From Streptomyces luteolus (lineage in GTDB: Bacteria; Actinomycetota; Actinomycetes; Streptomycetales; Streptomycetaceae), in contig NZ_JASCIS010000011.1 in assembly GCF_029968015.1 (NCBI RefSeq), positions 1 to 64,000 on the forward strand: DNA of 64,000 nucleotides, read 5' to 3'. A model generated the notes under the pieces. The model did no database searches. It was not told where the DNA came from and worked only from the letters and a program-made list of their open reading frames with translations. Of this stretch, positions 52,098 to 63,151 are shown piece after piece (position 1 is the first letter of the stretch; every line of letters starts with the position of its first letter). The position numbers were made by a program, and so were the translations under genes.

Positions 52098-52130
52098 AAG
52101 GGGCCCCGGCGATTCCCGCCGGGGCCCCTT
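52098..52130. terminator. Bidirectional terminator, 14-bp stem
   Basis: AAGGGGCCCCGGCG (52098-52111) pairs with 52117-52130 across a 5-nt loop between the convergent nitroreductase and DUF4245 genes. Confidence 0.85.
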
Positions 52131-52140
52131 CAGGTCTGCG

Positions 52141-52662
52141 TCACTTCAGCGCGCCCGCCATCTCCGCGAGGGTCTCGAAGGAGGCCGAGCCGGTGACCAC
52201 CGTCGTCGCGCCCTTCTCCGTACGCACAAGGGCGTCGTACGTCTCGCCCTCGTAGCGCGTCCACGTGGAGCCGTCGATGCGCTCGCTGCGGGCCGTCTCC
52301 GCGGCGCCGCGGGTGACCTGGTCGACGAAGACCGGGGCCTTCTCGGTGGACTGCTCGACCGCGACGTACTTGCCGTCCGGGGCGTGGAAGCCCAGGTGCC
52401 AGTGGTCCCGCTCGTCGCCCTTGAAGCGGACCGAGGTCGCCTTCCAGTCCTTGCCCAGGCCCTCGGGTGCGAGGACCGGGTACGCGGCCGCGCGCTTGGC
52501 CGTCGCCAGCTCGACGTCGTAGCTCACCGTCTTGACGGGGCTCTGGGACTCGTCGTGCGGGATGAAGATGTAGATGACCGCCACGACTGCGCCGATCACC
52601 GCGAGGGACAGCAGCATGTCCCGAATCGTCTTGGTGCCTCTCGTACCTGCCACGCCCCCCAT
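52141..52662 (-). CDS. DUF4245 domain-containing membrane-anchored protein
   Basis: The 173-residue protein has one N-terminal transmembrane segment (about 16-34; [20 protein letters not shown]) and an extracytoplasmic DUF4245 domain with [23 protein letters not shown] and [18 protein letters not shown]. Function is unknown. The family is conserved in Actinobacteria next to glpX and exonuclease VII genes, as here. It is divergent from glpX. Confidence 0.88.
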   Translation of the reverse strand: MGGVAGTRGTKTIRDMLLSLAVIGAVVAVIYIFIPHDESQSPVKTVSYDVELATAKRAAAYPVLAPEGLGKDWKATSVRFKGDERDHWHLGFHAPDGKYVAVEQSTEKAPVFVDQVTRGAAETARSERIDGSTWTRYEGETYDALVRTEKGATTVVTGSASFETLAEMAGALK

Positions 52663-52826
52663 CGTCGCAGGTGCCCCCTCTGCTCATGCGTGGGGGCCAC
52701 TGCTCAATTTGTCGGCCTCCGGATAGAGTGCGAAGCACACCCTCCTCGGCCGCCCACCCGACGCCCGCCACCGCCGCTCGGCACTTCGGGCGCGGCCTGC
52801 TGGTCGTATCAGAAAGGTGCGCTCCG

Positions 52827-53858
52827 ATGACCGAGCATCACTTGCCGTCCGCTCTGGAGGTCTCGCCCGAGGCCCCCGACCGCAACCTCGCCCTGGAACT
52901 GGTCCGGGTCACCGAGGCCGCCGCCATGGCCGCCGGGCGGTGGGTCGGCCGCGGCGACAAGATCGGTGCCGACGGCGCCGCCGTGCGCGCCATGCGCACG
53001 CTCGTCTCGACCGTCTCGATGAACGGCATCGTCGTCATCGGCGAGGGCGAGAAGGACGAGGCCCCGATGCTGTTCAACGGCGAGCGGATCGGCGACGGCA
53101 CCGGCGCCGAGGTGGACATCGCCGTCGACCCGATCGACGGCACCACCCTGAACGCCAAGGGCATGCCGAACGCGATCGCCGTGCTTGCCGCAGCCGACCG
53201 GGGCGCGATGTTCGACCCGTCCGCCGTGTTCTACATGGACAAGCTGGTCACGGGCCCGGAGGCCGCGGACTACGTGGACATCAACGCCCCGGTGTCGGTG
53301 AACATCCGCCGGGTCGCCAAGGCCAAGCGCTCGGCGCCCGAGGACGTCACGGTGGTCATCCTGGACCGGCCGCGGCACGAGGGCATCGTCAAGGAGATCC
53401 GCGAGACGGGCGCCCGGATCAAGTTCATCTCGGACGGCGACGTGGCCGGTTCGATCATGGCGGTCCGCGAGGGCACCGGCGTGGACCTGCTGATGGGCGT
53501 CGGCGGTACGCCCGAGGGCATCATCTCGGCCTGCGCCATCAAGTGCCTGGGCGGCACCATCCAGGGCAAGCTCTGGCCCAAGGACGAGGCGGAGAAGCAG
53601 CGCGCCCTGGACGCCGGGCACGACCTGGACCGGGTGCTCTACACCGGCGACCTGGTCTCCGGCGACAACGTCTTCTTCGTCGCCACCGGCATCACCGACG
53701 GCGAACTCCTGCGCGGGGTGCGCTACCGCGCCGAGACCGCGACCACGCAGTCCCTGGTGATGCGCTCGAAGTCCGGCACGATCCGGCAGATCGACTCCAC
53801 GCACCGCCTGGAGAAGCTGCGCGCGTACAGCGCGATCGACTTCGACCGCGCGAAGTAG
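52827..53858 (+). CDS. glpX: Class II fructose-1,6-bisphosphatase
   Basis: The 343-residue protein is GlpX, the only FBPase type in most Actinobacteria, needed for gluconeogenesis. Metal and substrate motifs are [12 protein letters not shown] (about 72-83), DPIDGTT (about 102-108), [10 protein letters not shown] (about 202-211) and [18 protein letters not shown] (about 226-243). The ATG at 52827 follows AGAAAGG by 9 nt. An upstream in-frame extension overlaps the divergent promoter region and is rejected. Confidence 0.95.
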   Translation: MTEHHLPSALEVSPEAPDRNLALELVRVTEAAAMAAGRWVGRGDKIGADGAAVRAMRTLVSTVSMNGIVVIGEGEKDEAPMLFNGERIGDGTGAEVDIAVDPIDGTTLNAKGMPNAIAVLAAADRGAMFDPSAVFYMDKLVTGPEAADYVDINAPVSVNIRRVAKAKRSAPEDVTVVILDRPRHEGIVKEIRETGARIKFISDGDVAGSIMAVREGTGVDLLMGVGGTPEGIISACAIKCLGGTIQGKLWPKDEAEKQRALDAGHDLDRVLYTGDLVSGDNVFFVATGITDGELLRGVRYRAETATTQSLVMRSKSGTIRQIDSTHRLEKLRAYSAIDFDRAK

Positions 53859-53882
53859 GCCGCCAGACCTCGCTGATACGAC

Positions 53883-53922
53883 GCGAACGGGGTGCCCCTG
53901 TGCGGAGGGGCACCCCGTTCGC
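53883..53922. terminator. Bidirectional terminator, 17-bp stem
   Basis: GCGAACGGGGTGCCCCT (53883-53899) pairs with 53906-53922 across a 6-nt loop, between the convergent glpX and WhiB-like genes. Confidence 0.88.
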
Positions 53923-53936
53923 GTACGCATATGCCG

Positions 53937-54344
53937 TCAGCCGGCGGCCGCTATCGCCTCGGCCGGAGTGGCCGCCTGAGCCGCCTGAGCCGCCTTCTTC
54001 AGCTCCATGTCGCGGCGCCTGCGGCGGGCGAGGACCACGCGGCGCTCGGCGGCGGTGAGCCCGCCCCACACTCCGTACGGCTCGGGCTGGAGCAGGGCGT
54101 GCTCGCGGCACTCGACCATCACCGGGCAGCGGGCACAGACCCGCTTCGCGGCCTCTTCGCGGGCCAGGCGGGCGGCCGTCGGCTCCTTGGAGGGGGCGAA
54201 GAAGAGGCCGGCCTCGTCCCGGCGGCAGACCGCGTCCGAGTGCCAGGGCACGTCCTGGTCCCGTGCCGGGGCTCCCTCCTGCCCCTGACTTCGCTGTGCC
54301 GGAACGGCGGCGACCTGCAGGGACTGATGCGGCGTTTGCAGCAC
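53937..54344 (-). CDS. wblI: WhiB-like [4Fe-4S] transcriptional regulator
   Basis: The 135-residue protein has the four WhiB cysteines, Cys40, Cys70, Cys73 and Cys79, which hold a [4Fe-4S] cluster, then the GVWGG turn (91-95) and a basic tail RRVVLARRRRRDMELKK for DNA contact. Wbl proteins act with the primary sigma factor. The location directly beside glpX corresponds, from memory, to S. coelicolor wblI (SCO5046); the symbol rests on that synteny. The alanine/glutamine-rich C-terminus after residue 118 is not conserved in the family. Confidence 0.85.
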   Translation of the reverse strand: MLQTPHQSLQVAAVPAQRSQGQEGAPARDQDVPWHSDAVCRRDEAGLFFAPSKEPTAARLAREEAAKRVCARCPVMVECREHALLQPEPYGVWGGLTAAERRVVLARRRRRDMELKKAAQAAQAATPAEAIAAAG

Positions 54345-54493
54345 GGTCTACTCCTGACGGACGGCTTCGCGAGCGAGAAGAAGGCGACGAACCGTCCCTA
54401 CCCGCTGTACGCGGCCCTATGCACTGCGTTCCCATACGGGCGGCCGCGTCAACTTCCCGGCTGGTCACGGAGGTTGACGCCCCGCGCCAGGCG

Positions 54494-55183
54494 TCAGAGG
54501 TGCTTGCGCAGGTGCTTGGCCGTGGACCGGCCGACGTACTTGTGCAGGTCGGCGATGAGCTTGCCGCGCCTGGGCTTGGCCTCGATGCTGCCGAAGACGG
54601 CGTAGCCGCCGACGAAGACCACCGGGGCCTGCGCGTCCTCCGCCTCCTGGGTGTCCACCTCGAAGTTGCCGCAGACGCCGCTGCCGGTGCCGCGGAGCGT
54701 GACGTTCTCCGGGACCCGGACCTCGACGCTCCCGAAGACCGACCAGGCCTTGATGACGATCTGCGGGTACTCGAAGATCGCCTCGGTCAGGTCGATCTCC
54801 ACGCTCCCGAACACCGCGTACGCATGCGTCCTGCGGCCCACGCGCCAGCGGCCCTTGCGGGTGGCGCCGCTGAAGACCGCGACCAGGTTCTCGTCCGGCT
54901 CGGCGGGGATCGTGCCGGGCAGGGGCGCGTCGGTGTGCGGCGCGGGCGCGGGGCGCGACTGATGCGCCCCGGGCAAGTCCCTTACGTACGGCTCCAGTTC
55001 GGCGAGGGTCTTCGCGCGGTACACCCCGTCGATACGGTCGGCGTGCTCCTCCGCGGTGAGCCGGCCCTCGGCCATCGCCTCGCGCAGGATGTCCGCCGTG
55101 CGATCACGGTCGGCGTCGGACGCGCGCAGGTCGGCCGGCTCCGCGGCGGGGGCGGTCTGCTGGGGGCGCTTTTCGAGGTCCAC
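54494..55183 (-). CDS. DUF1707 domain protein with LiaF-like C-terminal beta domain
   Basis: The 229-residue protein starts with DUF1707 (about 19-71; LRASDADRDRTADILREAMAEGRLTAEEHADRIDGVYRAKTLAELEPYV). It is followed by a linker and a repetitive beta-strand domain with HAYAVFGSVEIDL, SVFGSVEVRVPE and YAVFGSIEA (about 125-215), as in the cell-wall-active antibiotic response protein LiaF. No transmembrane helix is visible, unlike many DUF1707 proteins. Function is unknown; a cell-envelope stress role is inferred from the LiaF-like domain. Confidence 0.86.
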   Translation of the reverse strand: MDLEKRPQQTAPAAEPADLRASDADRDRTADILREAMAEGRLTAEEHADRIDGVYRAKTLAELEPYVRDLPGAHQSRPAPAPHTDAPLPGTIPAEPDENLVAVFSGATRKGRWRVGRRTHAYAVFGSVEIDLTEAIFEYPQIVIKAWSVFGSVEVRVPENVTLRGTGSGVCGNFEVDTQEAEDAQAPVVFVGGYAVFGSIEAKPRRGKLIADLHKYVGRSTAKHLRKHL

Positions 55184-55349
55184 CCCACCAGCGTACCCAA
55201 ACGCGATAGATCGCGACTACCCCACGCGTACAACTGCCGTTCCGCACTGAGCCTTACCTCACAAGTCCACTGTCAGTGGCGCGTCCTACCCTTGAGGGCG
55301 CTGGCCAACGGAGGCCCGCCGCTGTCTGCCGAGTGAGGAAAAGGCCGAG

Positions 55350-57022
<1,673 letters not shown>

Positions 57023-57026
<4 letters not shown>

Positions 57027-57662
57027 CCGGATGTCGTACGGGCCGTACGGGTCGTGCCGCTCGTACGGCCCGTACGGCCCGTACGGCTGTCGAGAAACCG
57101 CTCCCCCGCGCTCGGCGCGGCCAGGGCGAGGTCGCGGTGGACGCGACGCGGCATCATGCGCGCCATCGCGGGGTGCACCGGCCTGACGACGCTCCAGTAG
57201 AGCCGGGCGCGCGGCGAGTCGGGGGCGACGGCCGTGCACAGCGTGACGTGGCGCTCGTCGACGAGGATCGACGCACGGGCCGAGAGGCCCCGCCGTGTCC
57301 ACCCGCATCAGCAGCTCCCCGCCCTCGCGCGCGATGACCGGGAAGGCGTCGCGCAGCACCCCGGTCCACGCCGCCGGATCGCGCGGCAGCCCCGGCTGGA
57401 GCTCCATGCGGTACGCGTCCTGGTAGGCCGGGCGGTCCAGGGCCGTGCGGATCAGGCGGGCGTGCTCCGGGACCGCGACCGCCTCCGGCCTGGCCCACAT
57501 CACCCTGCGGAGCAGCCGTACGCGCGCGCGGTGGCGCACCGGGTGCGGGAGCGAACCGGTCGCGACCAGCTCGATGTTGTCGAAGAGCTCCTCGATCATC
57601 GTGTCGTGCACGGGCCGAATCGCGGCGGTCCAGGCAAGCCGCCTGAGGCCCGGGAACTCCAT
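57023..57662 (-). pseudogene. Frameshifted gene of a DUF2867-like family
   Basis: Reading leftward from the ATG at 57662, about 125 codons (MEFPGLRRLAW ... ELLMRVDTAG) lead to a C4 run at 57288-57291 (G4 on the coding strand). Removing one G restores a continuous 212-residue protein that continues GLSARASILVDERHVTLCT and LYWSVVRPVHPAMARMM and ends at 57023, overlapping the fumarase stop. Both halves look like one conserved protein resembling DUF2867, though that family name is uncertain. The loss is a single-base homopolymer change: a real mutation, phase variation, or a sequencing error. The C-terminus is extended by a GTACGGCC repeat (RTGRTGRTS). Confidence 0.7.
57034..57091. repeat. CGTACGGGC/GTACGGCCC short tandem repeat
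   Basis: A 9-bp unit built on GTACGGCCC is repeated several times in both orientations around 57034-57091, just past the class I fumarase stop. It is palindromic in part and may also form a terminator-like structure. Confidence 0.6.
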
Positions 57663-57728
57663 CTCCAGGGATCCACCGGCGGGCGCCGTACGGACCGGAG
57701 TCGGCCCGTACGGCGCCCGTTCTCGCAG

Positions 57729-59270
57729 CTACGCGCTGAACCTCTGCTGCCCCGAGCCGTCGCATGCCCGCAGGCGCAGCGGGTCCTGCGCGCCCGCGAG
57801 CGTGAGGCACAGGCCGTTCGCCGAGGCCGGCCGGATCGTCGAACCCTCGCGTACGAAGCGCTGGTTGGCGCCGCCGTGGCAGTTCCACAGGACCACGTCC
57901 GTGCCCGCCGTCACCGACTTGGCGTCCAGGCAGCGGTCCTGGGTGAGCTCGGTGTGCACGGTGCCGCGCGCCGCGTCGAACCACCAGTTCTGGTTGCGGC
58001 CGTCGTGGCAGTCCCAGCCCAGGACGCGGGTGCCGTTGGCGCTTTGGGCGCCGTCGACGTCCAGGCAGGCTCCGCTCGCCTGGTTCTTCAGTGGCTTGAA
58101 GACGTCGTCCCAGGCGTACGGGACGAGGGCCGGCTTTCCCGAGGAGTTCACGTCGGCACAACTCGCCTCACGGGCAGGGGAGTTGTAGAGCTGCGTGAGG
58201 CAGGAGGCGAAGGCCGCGTGGCCTGCCCTGTTGGGGTGGAAGGACTGGCGCAGCGAGTTCTCGTCCGGCAGTCCGGGCTTGGAGAGGTCGATGTAGAGGC
58301 CGCGCGCCCAGGTGCTCTCCATACATACCTCGTGGCCGTGGAAGAGCCGCGAGTTGTCGAGGTAGGTGGCGCCGGTGTTCGCGGCGGCCTCGCGGACACC
58401 GCGCTCGAAGGCGGGCACGGCGGCGTTGCGGCCCCACACGGTGTCGGAGTCGTACCCCATGCCGCCGCAGGCCAGCTTGCCGGGGAAGTCGGGGTTGTCG
58501 CGGAAGTCCGGGCCGATGGGGCTCGGGTAGCCCATGACGACCAGCTTGTACGCGCCGTCCGCGTACCCGGCGTCGCGCATCACGGTCCGCAGGTCGCGCA
58601 CGGTCTGCTCGACCTTGGGCACGAGCCCGTCGACGCGGGACTGCCAGCCGGGGGCGTACTTGGGCTCGCAGGGGCCCTGGCTGAGCAGGAAGCGGGTGAC
58701 GCAGTCGGTCATGACGGGGCCGAACTGCAGGTCGTCGTTGGCGCCCGCGACCAGGACCACCATCTTGATCCTCGTGTTGCGGGCCTTCACGGCGAGGCTG
58801 TCGCTCTGCACCAGCTCGTCGGCGTACTGCTTGCTGCCGCCGATGCGGATGTTGGCGGTGGAGGCGCCCGAGCAGGAGACGTTGTAGGTGACGTCGGCGG
58901 CGATGCCGGTGCGGTGGATCGCGGCGTCCGGCGAGCGGTGGCACCAGTTGTCGGGACCGTTGGTGCCGGGCTCGTACGTGCCCACGCCCTCGCCGGAGAT
59001 CTCGCTGTCACCGAGCGAGATCAGGGCCGACTTGCGCTCGGCCAGGGGGCGTTGCGCGGGGTCGCCGTAGAGCTGCGCAGCCTCGGCCGCGCGGACCTTC
59101 TCCAGCTCCGGCGGCAGGGGCGAGACACCCCCTGAGGGCGTGGCGGCGGACGGCGTGGCCTGTGCGGCGGGAGCATGGAGCCCGACCAGGGCCGCCGCTG
59201 CCGCCGCTAGGACGGCCACGGCGTTCCGCCGGCCGGTGTGCCTGGGTCTTGCGCGCTGCGTCTGGTGCAT
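57729..59270 (-). CDS. Secreted SGNH-hydrolase (esterase/lipase) with ricin-type lectin domain
   Basis: The 513-residue protein has a signal peptide (1-38; basic start, [20 protein letters not shown]). The SGNH hydrolase domain has GDSEISGEG (nucleophile Ser89), the glycine block, GANDD and the catalytic His in [13 protein letters not shown]-terminal ricin B-like beta-trefoil (about 385-513) carries QNWWF, NQRFV and QQRFS repeats. Such Streptomyces enzymes are extracellular esterases or lipases, and the lectin domain should tether them to polysaccharide. It lies between the two fumarase genes but is not metabolically linked to them. Confidence 0.9.
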   Translation of the reverse strand: MHQTQRARPRHTGRRNAVAVLAAAAAALVGLHAPAAQATPSAATPSGGVSPLPPELEKVRAAEAAQLYGDPAQRPLAERKSALISLGDSEISGEGVGTYEPGTNGPDNWCHRSPDAAIHRTGIAADVTYNVSCSGASTANIRIGGSKQYADELVQSDSLAVKARNTRIKMVVLVAGANDDLQFGPVMTDCVTRFLLSQGPCEPKYAPGWQSRVDGLVPKVEQTVRDLRTVMRDAGYADGAYKLVVMGYPSPIGPDFRDNPDFPGKLACGGMGYDSDTVWGRNAAVPAFERGVREAAANTGATYLDNSRLFHGHEVCMESTWARGLYIDLSKPGLPDENSLRQSFHPNRAGHAAFASCLTQLYNSPAREASCADVNSSGKPALVPYAWDDVFKPLKNQASGACLDVDGAQSANGTRVLGWDCHDGRNQNWWFDAARGTVHTELTQDRCLDAKSVTAGTDVVLWNCHGGANQRFVREGSTIRPASANGLCLTLAGAQDPLRLRACDGSGQQRFSA

Positions 59271-59384
59271 GCTGCCTCCCCGGGTTCGCTGTCACCCCGG
59301 TATTTACTCGGCGGTAGGGCCGAGGGGAATAGCCCGAACAAGACAAGTGCTCAACTTTCAGAGCGACTTCGGAGGCGTACGGAC

Positions 59385-60791
59385 ATGACGAACGACCGCA
59401 CAGACGAGACCGCGTACCGCGTCGAGCACGACTCCATGGGCGAGGTGCGCGTCCCCGCCCACGCCAAGTGGCGGGCCCAGACCCAGCGCGCCGTGGAGAA
59501 CTTCCCCGTCTCCGGCCAGCGCCTGGAGCGCGCCCACATCGAGGCCCTGGCCCGGATCAAGGGCGCGGCGGCCAAGGTCAACGCCGAACTCGGCGTGCTC
59601 GACGCGGACCGTGCGCGGGCGGTCCAGGAGGCGGCCGCCGAGGTCGCCGAGGGGCGCTGGGACGAGCACTTCCCGGTGGACGTGTTCCAGACCGGCTCCG
59701 GCACCTCGTCCAACATGAACACCAACGAGGTCCTGGCCACCCTCGCCACCGAACGCCTGGGCCAGGACGTCCACCCCAACGACCATGTGAACGCCTCCCA
59801 GTCGTCCAACGACGTCTTCCCCTCCTCCATCCACATCGCCGCGACCGCCGCCGTCACGCGGGACCTGATCCCCGCCCTCGACCACCTCGCCGAGTCCCTG
59901 GAGCGCAAGTCAGCCGAGTTCGCGGAGGTCGTCAAGTCGGGCCGGACGCACCTGATGGACGCGACTCCGGTCACCCTGGGCCAGGAGTTCGGCGGATACG
60001 CGGCGCAGGTGCGGTACGGCGTGGAGCGGCTGCGGTCCACGCTGCCGCGCCTGGCCGAACTCCCGCTGGGCGGGACGGCCGTGGGCACCGGCATCAACAC
60101 CCCGCCCGGCTTCTCGGCGGCGGTGATCGCCGAGGTCGCCCGCGCCACCGGCCTGCCGCTCACGGAGGCCCGCGACCACTTCGAGGCGCAGGGCGCGCGG
60201 GACAGCCTGGTGGAGGCCAGCGGTCAACTCCGGGTCATCGCCGTGGGGTTGACGAAGATCGCCAACGATCTGCGCTGGATGGCCTCGGGCCCGCGCACCG
60301 GCCTCGCCGAGATCAACCTGCCCGATCTGCAGCCCGGTTCGTCGATCATGCCCGGCAAGGTCAACCCGGTGATCCCGGAGGCCGTCCTGATGGTCGCGGC
60401 GCAGGTCGTGGGCAACGACGCGACGGTCGCCACGGCGGGCGCGGCCGGCAACTTCGAGCTGAACGTGATGCTGCCGGTACTCGCCAAGAACGTACTGGAA
60501 TCGATCCGGCTCCTTGCCAACGCCTCCCGCCTGCTCGCCGACCGCACGGTCGACGGCATCACCGCCAACGCCGAACGCGCCCGTGAGTACGCGGAGTCGT
60601 CGCCGTCGGTGGTCACGCCGCTGAACAAGTACATCGGGTACGAGGAGGCGGCGAAGGTCGCCAAGCGGTCTCTTGCGGAGCGGCGGACCATTCGTGAGGT
60701 TGTCCTCGATGCGGGGTATGTCGACCGAGGGGACCTCACGCTGGAGCAACTGGACGAGGCGCTCGACGTACTGCGGATGACCAGGCCGTAG
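59385..60791 (+). CDS. fumC: Class II fumarate hydratase
   Basis: The 468-residue protein is a FumC-type fumarase with [14 protein letters not shown] near 104-117, the catalytic loop [15 protein letters not shown] (about 319-333) and [20 protein letters not shown] near 186-205. The ATG at 59385 follows GGAGG by 9 nt. It is related to, but distinct from, the aspartase at 20996. It is divergent from the secreted esterase and is followed by the TnpB element, which separates it from the DUF402 gene. Confidence 0.95.
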   Translation: MTNDRTDETAYRVEHDSMGEVRVPAHAKWRAQTQRAVENFPVSGQRLERAHIEALARIKGAAAKVNAELGVLDADRARAVQEAAAEVAEGRWDEHFPVDVFQTGSGTSSNMNTNEVLATLATERLGQDVHPNDHVNASQSSNDVFPSSIHIAATAAVTRDLIPALDHLAESLERKSAEFAEVVKSGRTHLMDATPVTLGQEFGGYAAQVRYGVERLRSTLPRLAELPLGGTAVGTGINTPPGFSAAVIAEVARATGLPLTEARDHFEAQGARDSLVEASGQLRVIAVGLTKIANDLRWMASGPRTGLAEINLPDLQPGSSIMPGKVNPVIPEAVLMVAAQVVGNDATVATAGAAGNFELNVMLPVLAKNVLESIRLLANASRLLADRTVDGITANAERAREYAESSPSVVTPLNKYIGYEEAAKVAKRSLAERRTIREVVLDAGYVDRGDLTLEQLDEALDVLRMTRP

Positions 60792-60846
60792 CGGAATGCG
60801 CCCGCCTTGCCCTGCTGATCACCCCTACCGATGATTCGCGGGAGTG

Positions 60847-60866
60847 CTACCGGATTCAGCCGGTAG
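60847..60866 (+). repeat. Candidate left-end hairpin of the TnpB element
   Basis: CTACCGGATTCAGCCGGTAG forms a 7-bp stem with a 6-nt loop, about 170 bp before tnpB. A second small palindrome, ATGTAC...GTACAT (60977-60997), lies closer to tnpB and might be regulatory. Confidence 0.45.
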
Positions 60867-61039
60867 AACCGGACCAGGACCTGCCCTGCGCGATCGCCTG
60901 GTTGACCGGGCGGGTAGTGCCCGCGCTGTAGGCGACGTGTGCATCCCTGCGCACATCCGGCATTCTTCCCACCAAGATGTACATGAACGAAGTACATTAG
61001 GTGATCGAAGCGGGCAAATGACAGACACGGGGCGGGGAG

Positions 61040-62302
61040 TTGAGGCAGCAGCGCGGCCATAAGGCCAAGGTGTACTTCGCCCTCTCCCAGGATCAGGCCG
61101 CGCGGGACCAGGGGCACGCGGCCCGCGCGCTGTGGAACCTCATTCACGACTGGTGGACGATGCTCCCCCGGGACAAGCGGACTCTCGGCGCGGCCGACGA
61201 GGCGATTCGCCAGGGCCGCAAGGATCTTCCCTGGCTCAGCGTGCTTCCCGCGCAGGCCGCGCAGCAGGTCCTCAAGACGTACTTCCGGGCCTGGGTGAAC
61301 TGCTGGGAAGCCCGGGCCGAGGCGCCGAACTTCAAGGGCCGCTGCCGCTCCCGTATGGCCATCGACATCCCGCAGGGCCGAGATCTCCAGATCGTTCGCC
61401 TCAACCGGCGTTGGGGCCGGATGCGGGTACCGAAAATCGGCCTGGTCCTGTTCCGCTGGACCAAGGATCTCCCGGTCGGCAAGCGCTCCGACAAGGCCAA
61501 CAAGGTCACCGGCGCCCGCCTGGTGATGGAAGCCGACGGCTGGTACGTCGTCTTCCGCGTCCAGACCGAGGTGCCCGAACCCGAGCCGCACACCGGCCCG
61601 AGTGTCGGTATCGATCGGGGCGTCGCCAAGGCCCTCGCCCTCTCGGACGGCAGCTTCCGCGAGCACGACCCGTGGCTCACGCCGGGTGAGGCCGAACAGC
61701 TGCGGCGCCTGGAGAAGACCAAGGAACGCCGCCGCCGCGCAGCCAAGAAGAACGAGCCGACCTCGAACCGACTCAAGCGCACGTACGACCAGATCGCCCA
61801 GCTCCGCGCAACAGCCAAGCGCCGGGCAGTCGACTGGCAGCACAAGACCACCACCGAGATCGCCGCGACCTTCTCGCGGATCGGGGTGGAAGACCTGACC
61901 ATCAAGAACATGCTCAAGTCCGCCAAGGGAACCGTGGAATCCCCCGGCATCAACGTCCGACAGAAAGCCGGACTCAACCGCGCCATCGCCGGGGAAGCAT
62001 GGGGCCGCACGGTGTCGATGCTGGAGTACAAGGCCGCGCAGCGCGGCGGCATCGTCGTCAAGGTTCCCGCCGCGAACACCTCACGCCGCTGCTCCGTCTG
62101 CGGGTTCATCATCCCCGGCAACAGGCAGACGCAGGCCCGCTTCGTCTGCCAGGCCGACGGCTGCGGATACGAGGAGAACGCGGACACCAACGCCTCACGC
62201 AACGTAGATCACGCCGCCGGATCAGCGGTGTCAGGATGTGGAGACCTCGGGGTTACCCGGTCTGTGAAGCGTCAACCAACCACCAGACCGCACGCGGCCT
62301 GA
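61040..62302 (+). CDS. tnpB: RNA-guided endonuclease TnpB
   Basis: The 420-residue protein has the TnpB layout: an N-terminal helical/wedge region, the RuvC core and a zinc ribbon. The RuvC residues are all present: Asp192 (GIDRGVAKA), Glu284 (GVEDLTIKN) and Asp382 (ENADTNASRN). The zinc ligands are Cys351, Cys354, Cys370 and Cys375 (CSVCG...CQADGCG). It should therefore be catalytically competent, cutting DNA guided by an RNA from the element's right end. The start is uncertain: TTG 61040 is preceded immediately by GGGGAG with too short a spacing. No TnpA transposase is adjacent. Confidence 0.92.
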   Translation: MRQQRGHKAKVYFALSQDQAARDQGHAARALWNLIHDWWTMLPRDKRTLGAADEAIRQGRKDLPWLSVLPAQAAQQVLKTYFRAWVNCWEARAEAPNFKGRCRSRMAIDIPQGRDLQIVRLNRRWGRMRVPKIGLVLFRWTKDLPVGKRSDKANKVTGARLVMEADGWYVVFRVQTEVPEPEPHTGPSVGIDRGVAKALALSDGSFREHDPWLTPGEAEQLRRLEKTKERRRRAAKKNEPTSNRLKRTYDQIAQLRATAKRRAVDWQHKTTTEIAATFSRIGVEDLTIKNMLKSAKGTVESPGINVRQKAGLNRAIAGEAWGRTVSMLEYKAAQRGGIVVKVPAANTSRRCSVCGFIIPGNRQTQARFVCQADGCGYEENADTNASRNVDHAAGSAVSGCGDLGVTRSVKRQPTTRPHAA

Positions 62303-62341
62303 GATGGGATTCCCCCTGCTTCAGCAGGGGGAGGAGATCAA
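62200..62341 (+). ncRNA. Predicted omegaRNA/reRNA scaffold of TnpB
   Basis: In characterised TnpB loci the guide RNA scaffold overlaps the 3' end of tnpB and runs through the right-end hairpin, with the guide read from flanking DNA. Here the hairpin is at 62312-62331 and the putative end TCAA at 62338-62341, so the native guide would start about TAACATCAGTTC at 62342, inside the leader and start of the DUF402 gene. The 5' limit is a guess. Confidence 0.45.
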
Positions 62342-62353
62342 TAACATCAGTTC

Positions 62354-63019
62354 ATGACAGACAAGACGACGACCAGCCGATGGGCCCCGGGCACCCCCGT
62401 CCTGTGGCGGTACCGGGACAACGCGAGCCCCCGCTTCCACATCTGCCGTCCCGTCACCGTCGTGCAGGACACCGATGAACTGCTCGCCGTCTGGCTCGCG
62501 CCGGGCACCGAGTGCGTCAAACCCGTGCTCCGGGACGGCACTCCGGTCCACGAGGAGCCGCTGGCCACCCGGTACACGAGCCCGCGCACCGTGCGCCGCG
62601 ACCGCTGGTTCGGCACCGGGGTGCTCAAGCTGGCCCGGCCCCGCGAGCCCTGGTCCGTCTGGCTGTTCTGGGAGCCGGGCTGGGAGTTCCGCAGCTGGTA
62701 CGTCAACCTTGAGGAGCCGCGCACCCGTTGGACGGGCGGGGTCGACTCGCAGGATCACTTTTTGGACATCTCCGTGAGCCCGGACCGCAGTTGGCGCTGG
62801 CACGACGAGGACGAGTTCGCGCAGGCCCAGCGCGACGGCCTGATGAGCGCCCGACAGGCGCGTGCGGTGCGCTCCGCGGGCCGTGCGGCGGTCGAGTCGA
62901 TCGAGGCGTGGGGGGCGCCGTTCGACTCCGGCTGGGAGGAATGGCGTCCCGATCCGGAGTGGAATGTGCCGTTCCTGCCGGTGGACTGGGATCGTACGCC
63001 CGCGCATGTGTCCCCATGA
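62354..63019 (+). CDS. DUF402 (FomD-like) domain-containing protein
   Basis: The 221-residue protein carries a DUF402 domain (about 60-190; LATRYTSPRTVRRDRWFGTGVLKLARP, WYVNLEEPRTRWTGGVDSQDHFLDI, WHDEDEFAQA), the family of FomD and related metal-dependent nucleoside phosphatases. The DQ/DED-type acidic metal ligands appear present (VDSQDHFLDI; HDEDEF). Its ATG is only 13 bp past the predicted TnpB element end, so the native promoter and leader were displaced. The GGGGGAGGAG of the right-end hairpin is now the nearest purine-rich stretch upstream. Confidence 0.87.
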   Translation: MTDKTTTSRWAPGTPVLWRYRDNASPRFHICRPVTVVQDTDELLAVWLAPGTECVKPVLRDGTPVHEEPLATRYTSPRTVRRDRWFGTGVLKLARPREPWSVWLFWEPGWEFRSWYVNLEEPRTRWTGGVDSQDHFLDISVSPDRSWRWHDEDEFAQAQRDGLMSARQARAVRSAGRAAVESIEAWGAPFDSGWEEWRPDPEWNVPFLPVDWDRTPAHVSP

Positions 63020-63151
63020 GACCCTTGCTGCGCCCCCATGGTCCAAACGTAGGATCGTCGTCCACAAGGGCGCGTAGTACGGCGCGGAACGAGGGCAACT
63101 GACCAGGCCTTCGAACTTTCTGACCGTACGTCATCGAGGGGCGGCAGTGAC

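Larger units (their letters stand above)
60840..62341 (+). mobile_element. IS200/IS605-group TnpB-only element
   Basis: The element carries a full-length tnpB and no tnpA. The right end has the hairpin CCCCCTGC-TTCA-GCAGGGGG (62312-62331) followed by GATCAA, like right ends of the IS605 group. A candidate left-end hairpin, CTACCGG...CCGGTAG (60847-60866), lies 49 bp after fumC. The left boundary is uncertain. The insertion separates fumC from the DUF402 gene. Confidence 0.7.

Noticed and set aside
60844..61028. Possible remnant of a TnpA transposase on the minus strand (VHVHL resembling an HUH motif)
   Set aside because: Only a handful of residues match. There is no catalytic tyrosine region and no continuous similarity, so chance cannot be excluded.
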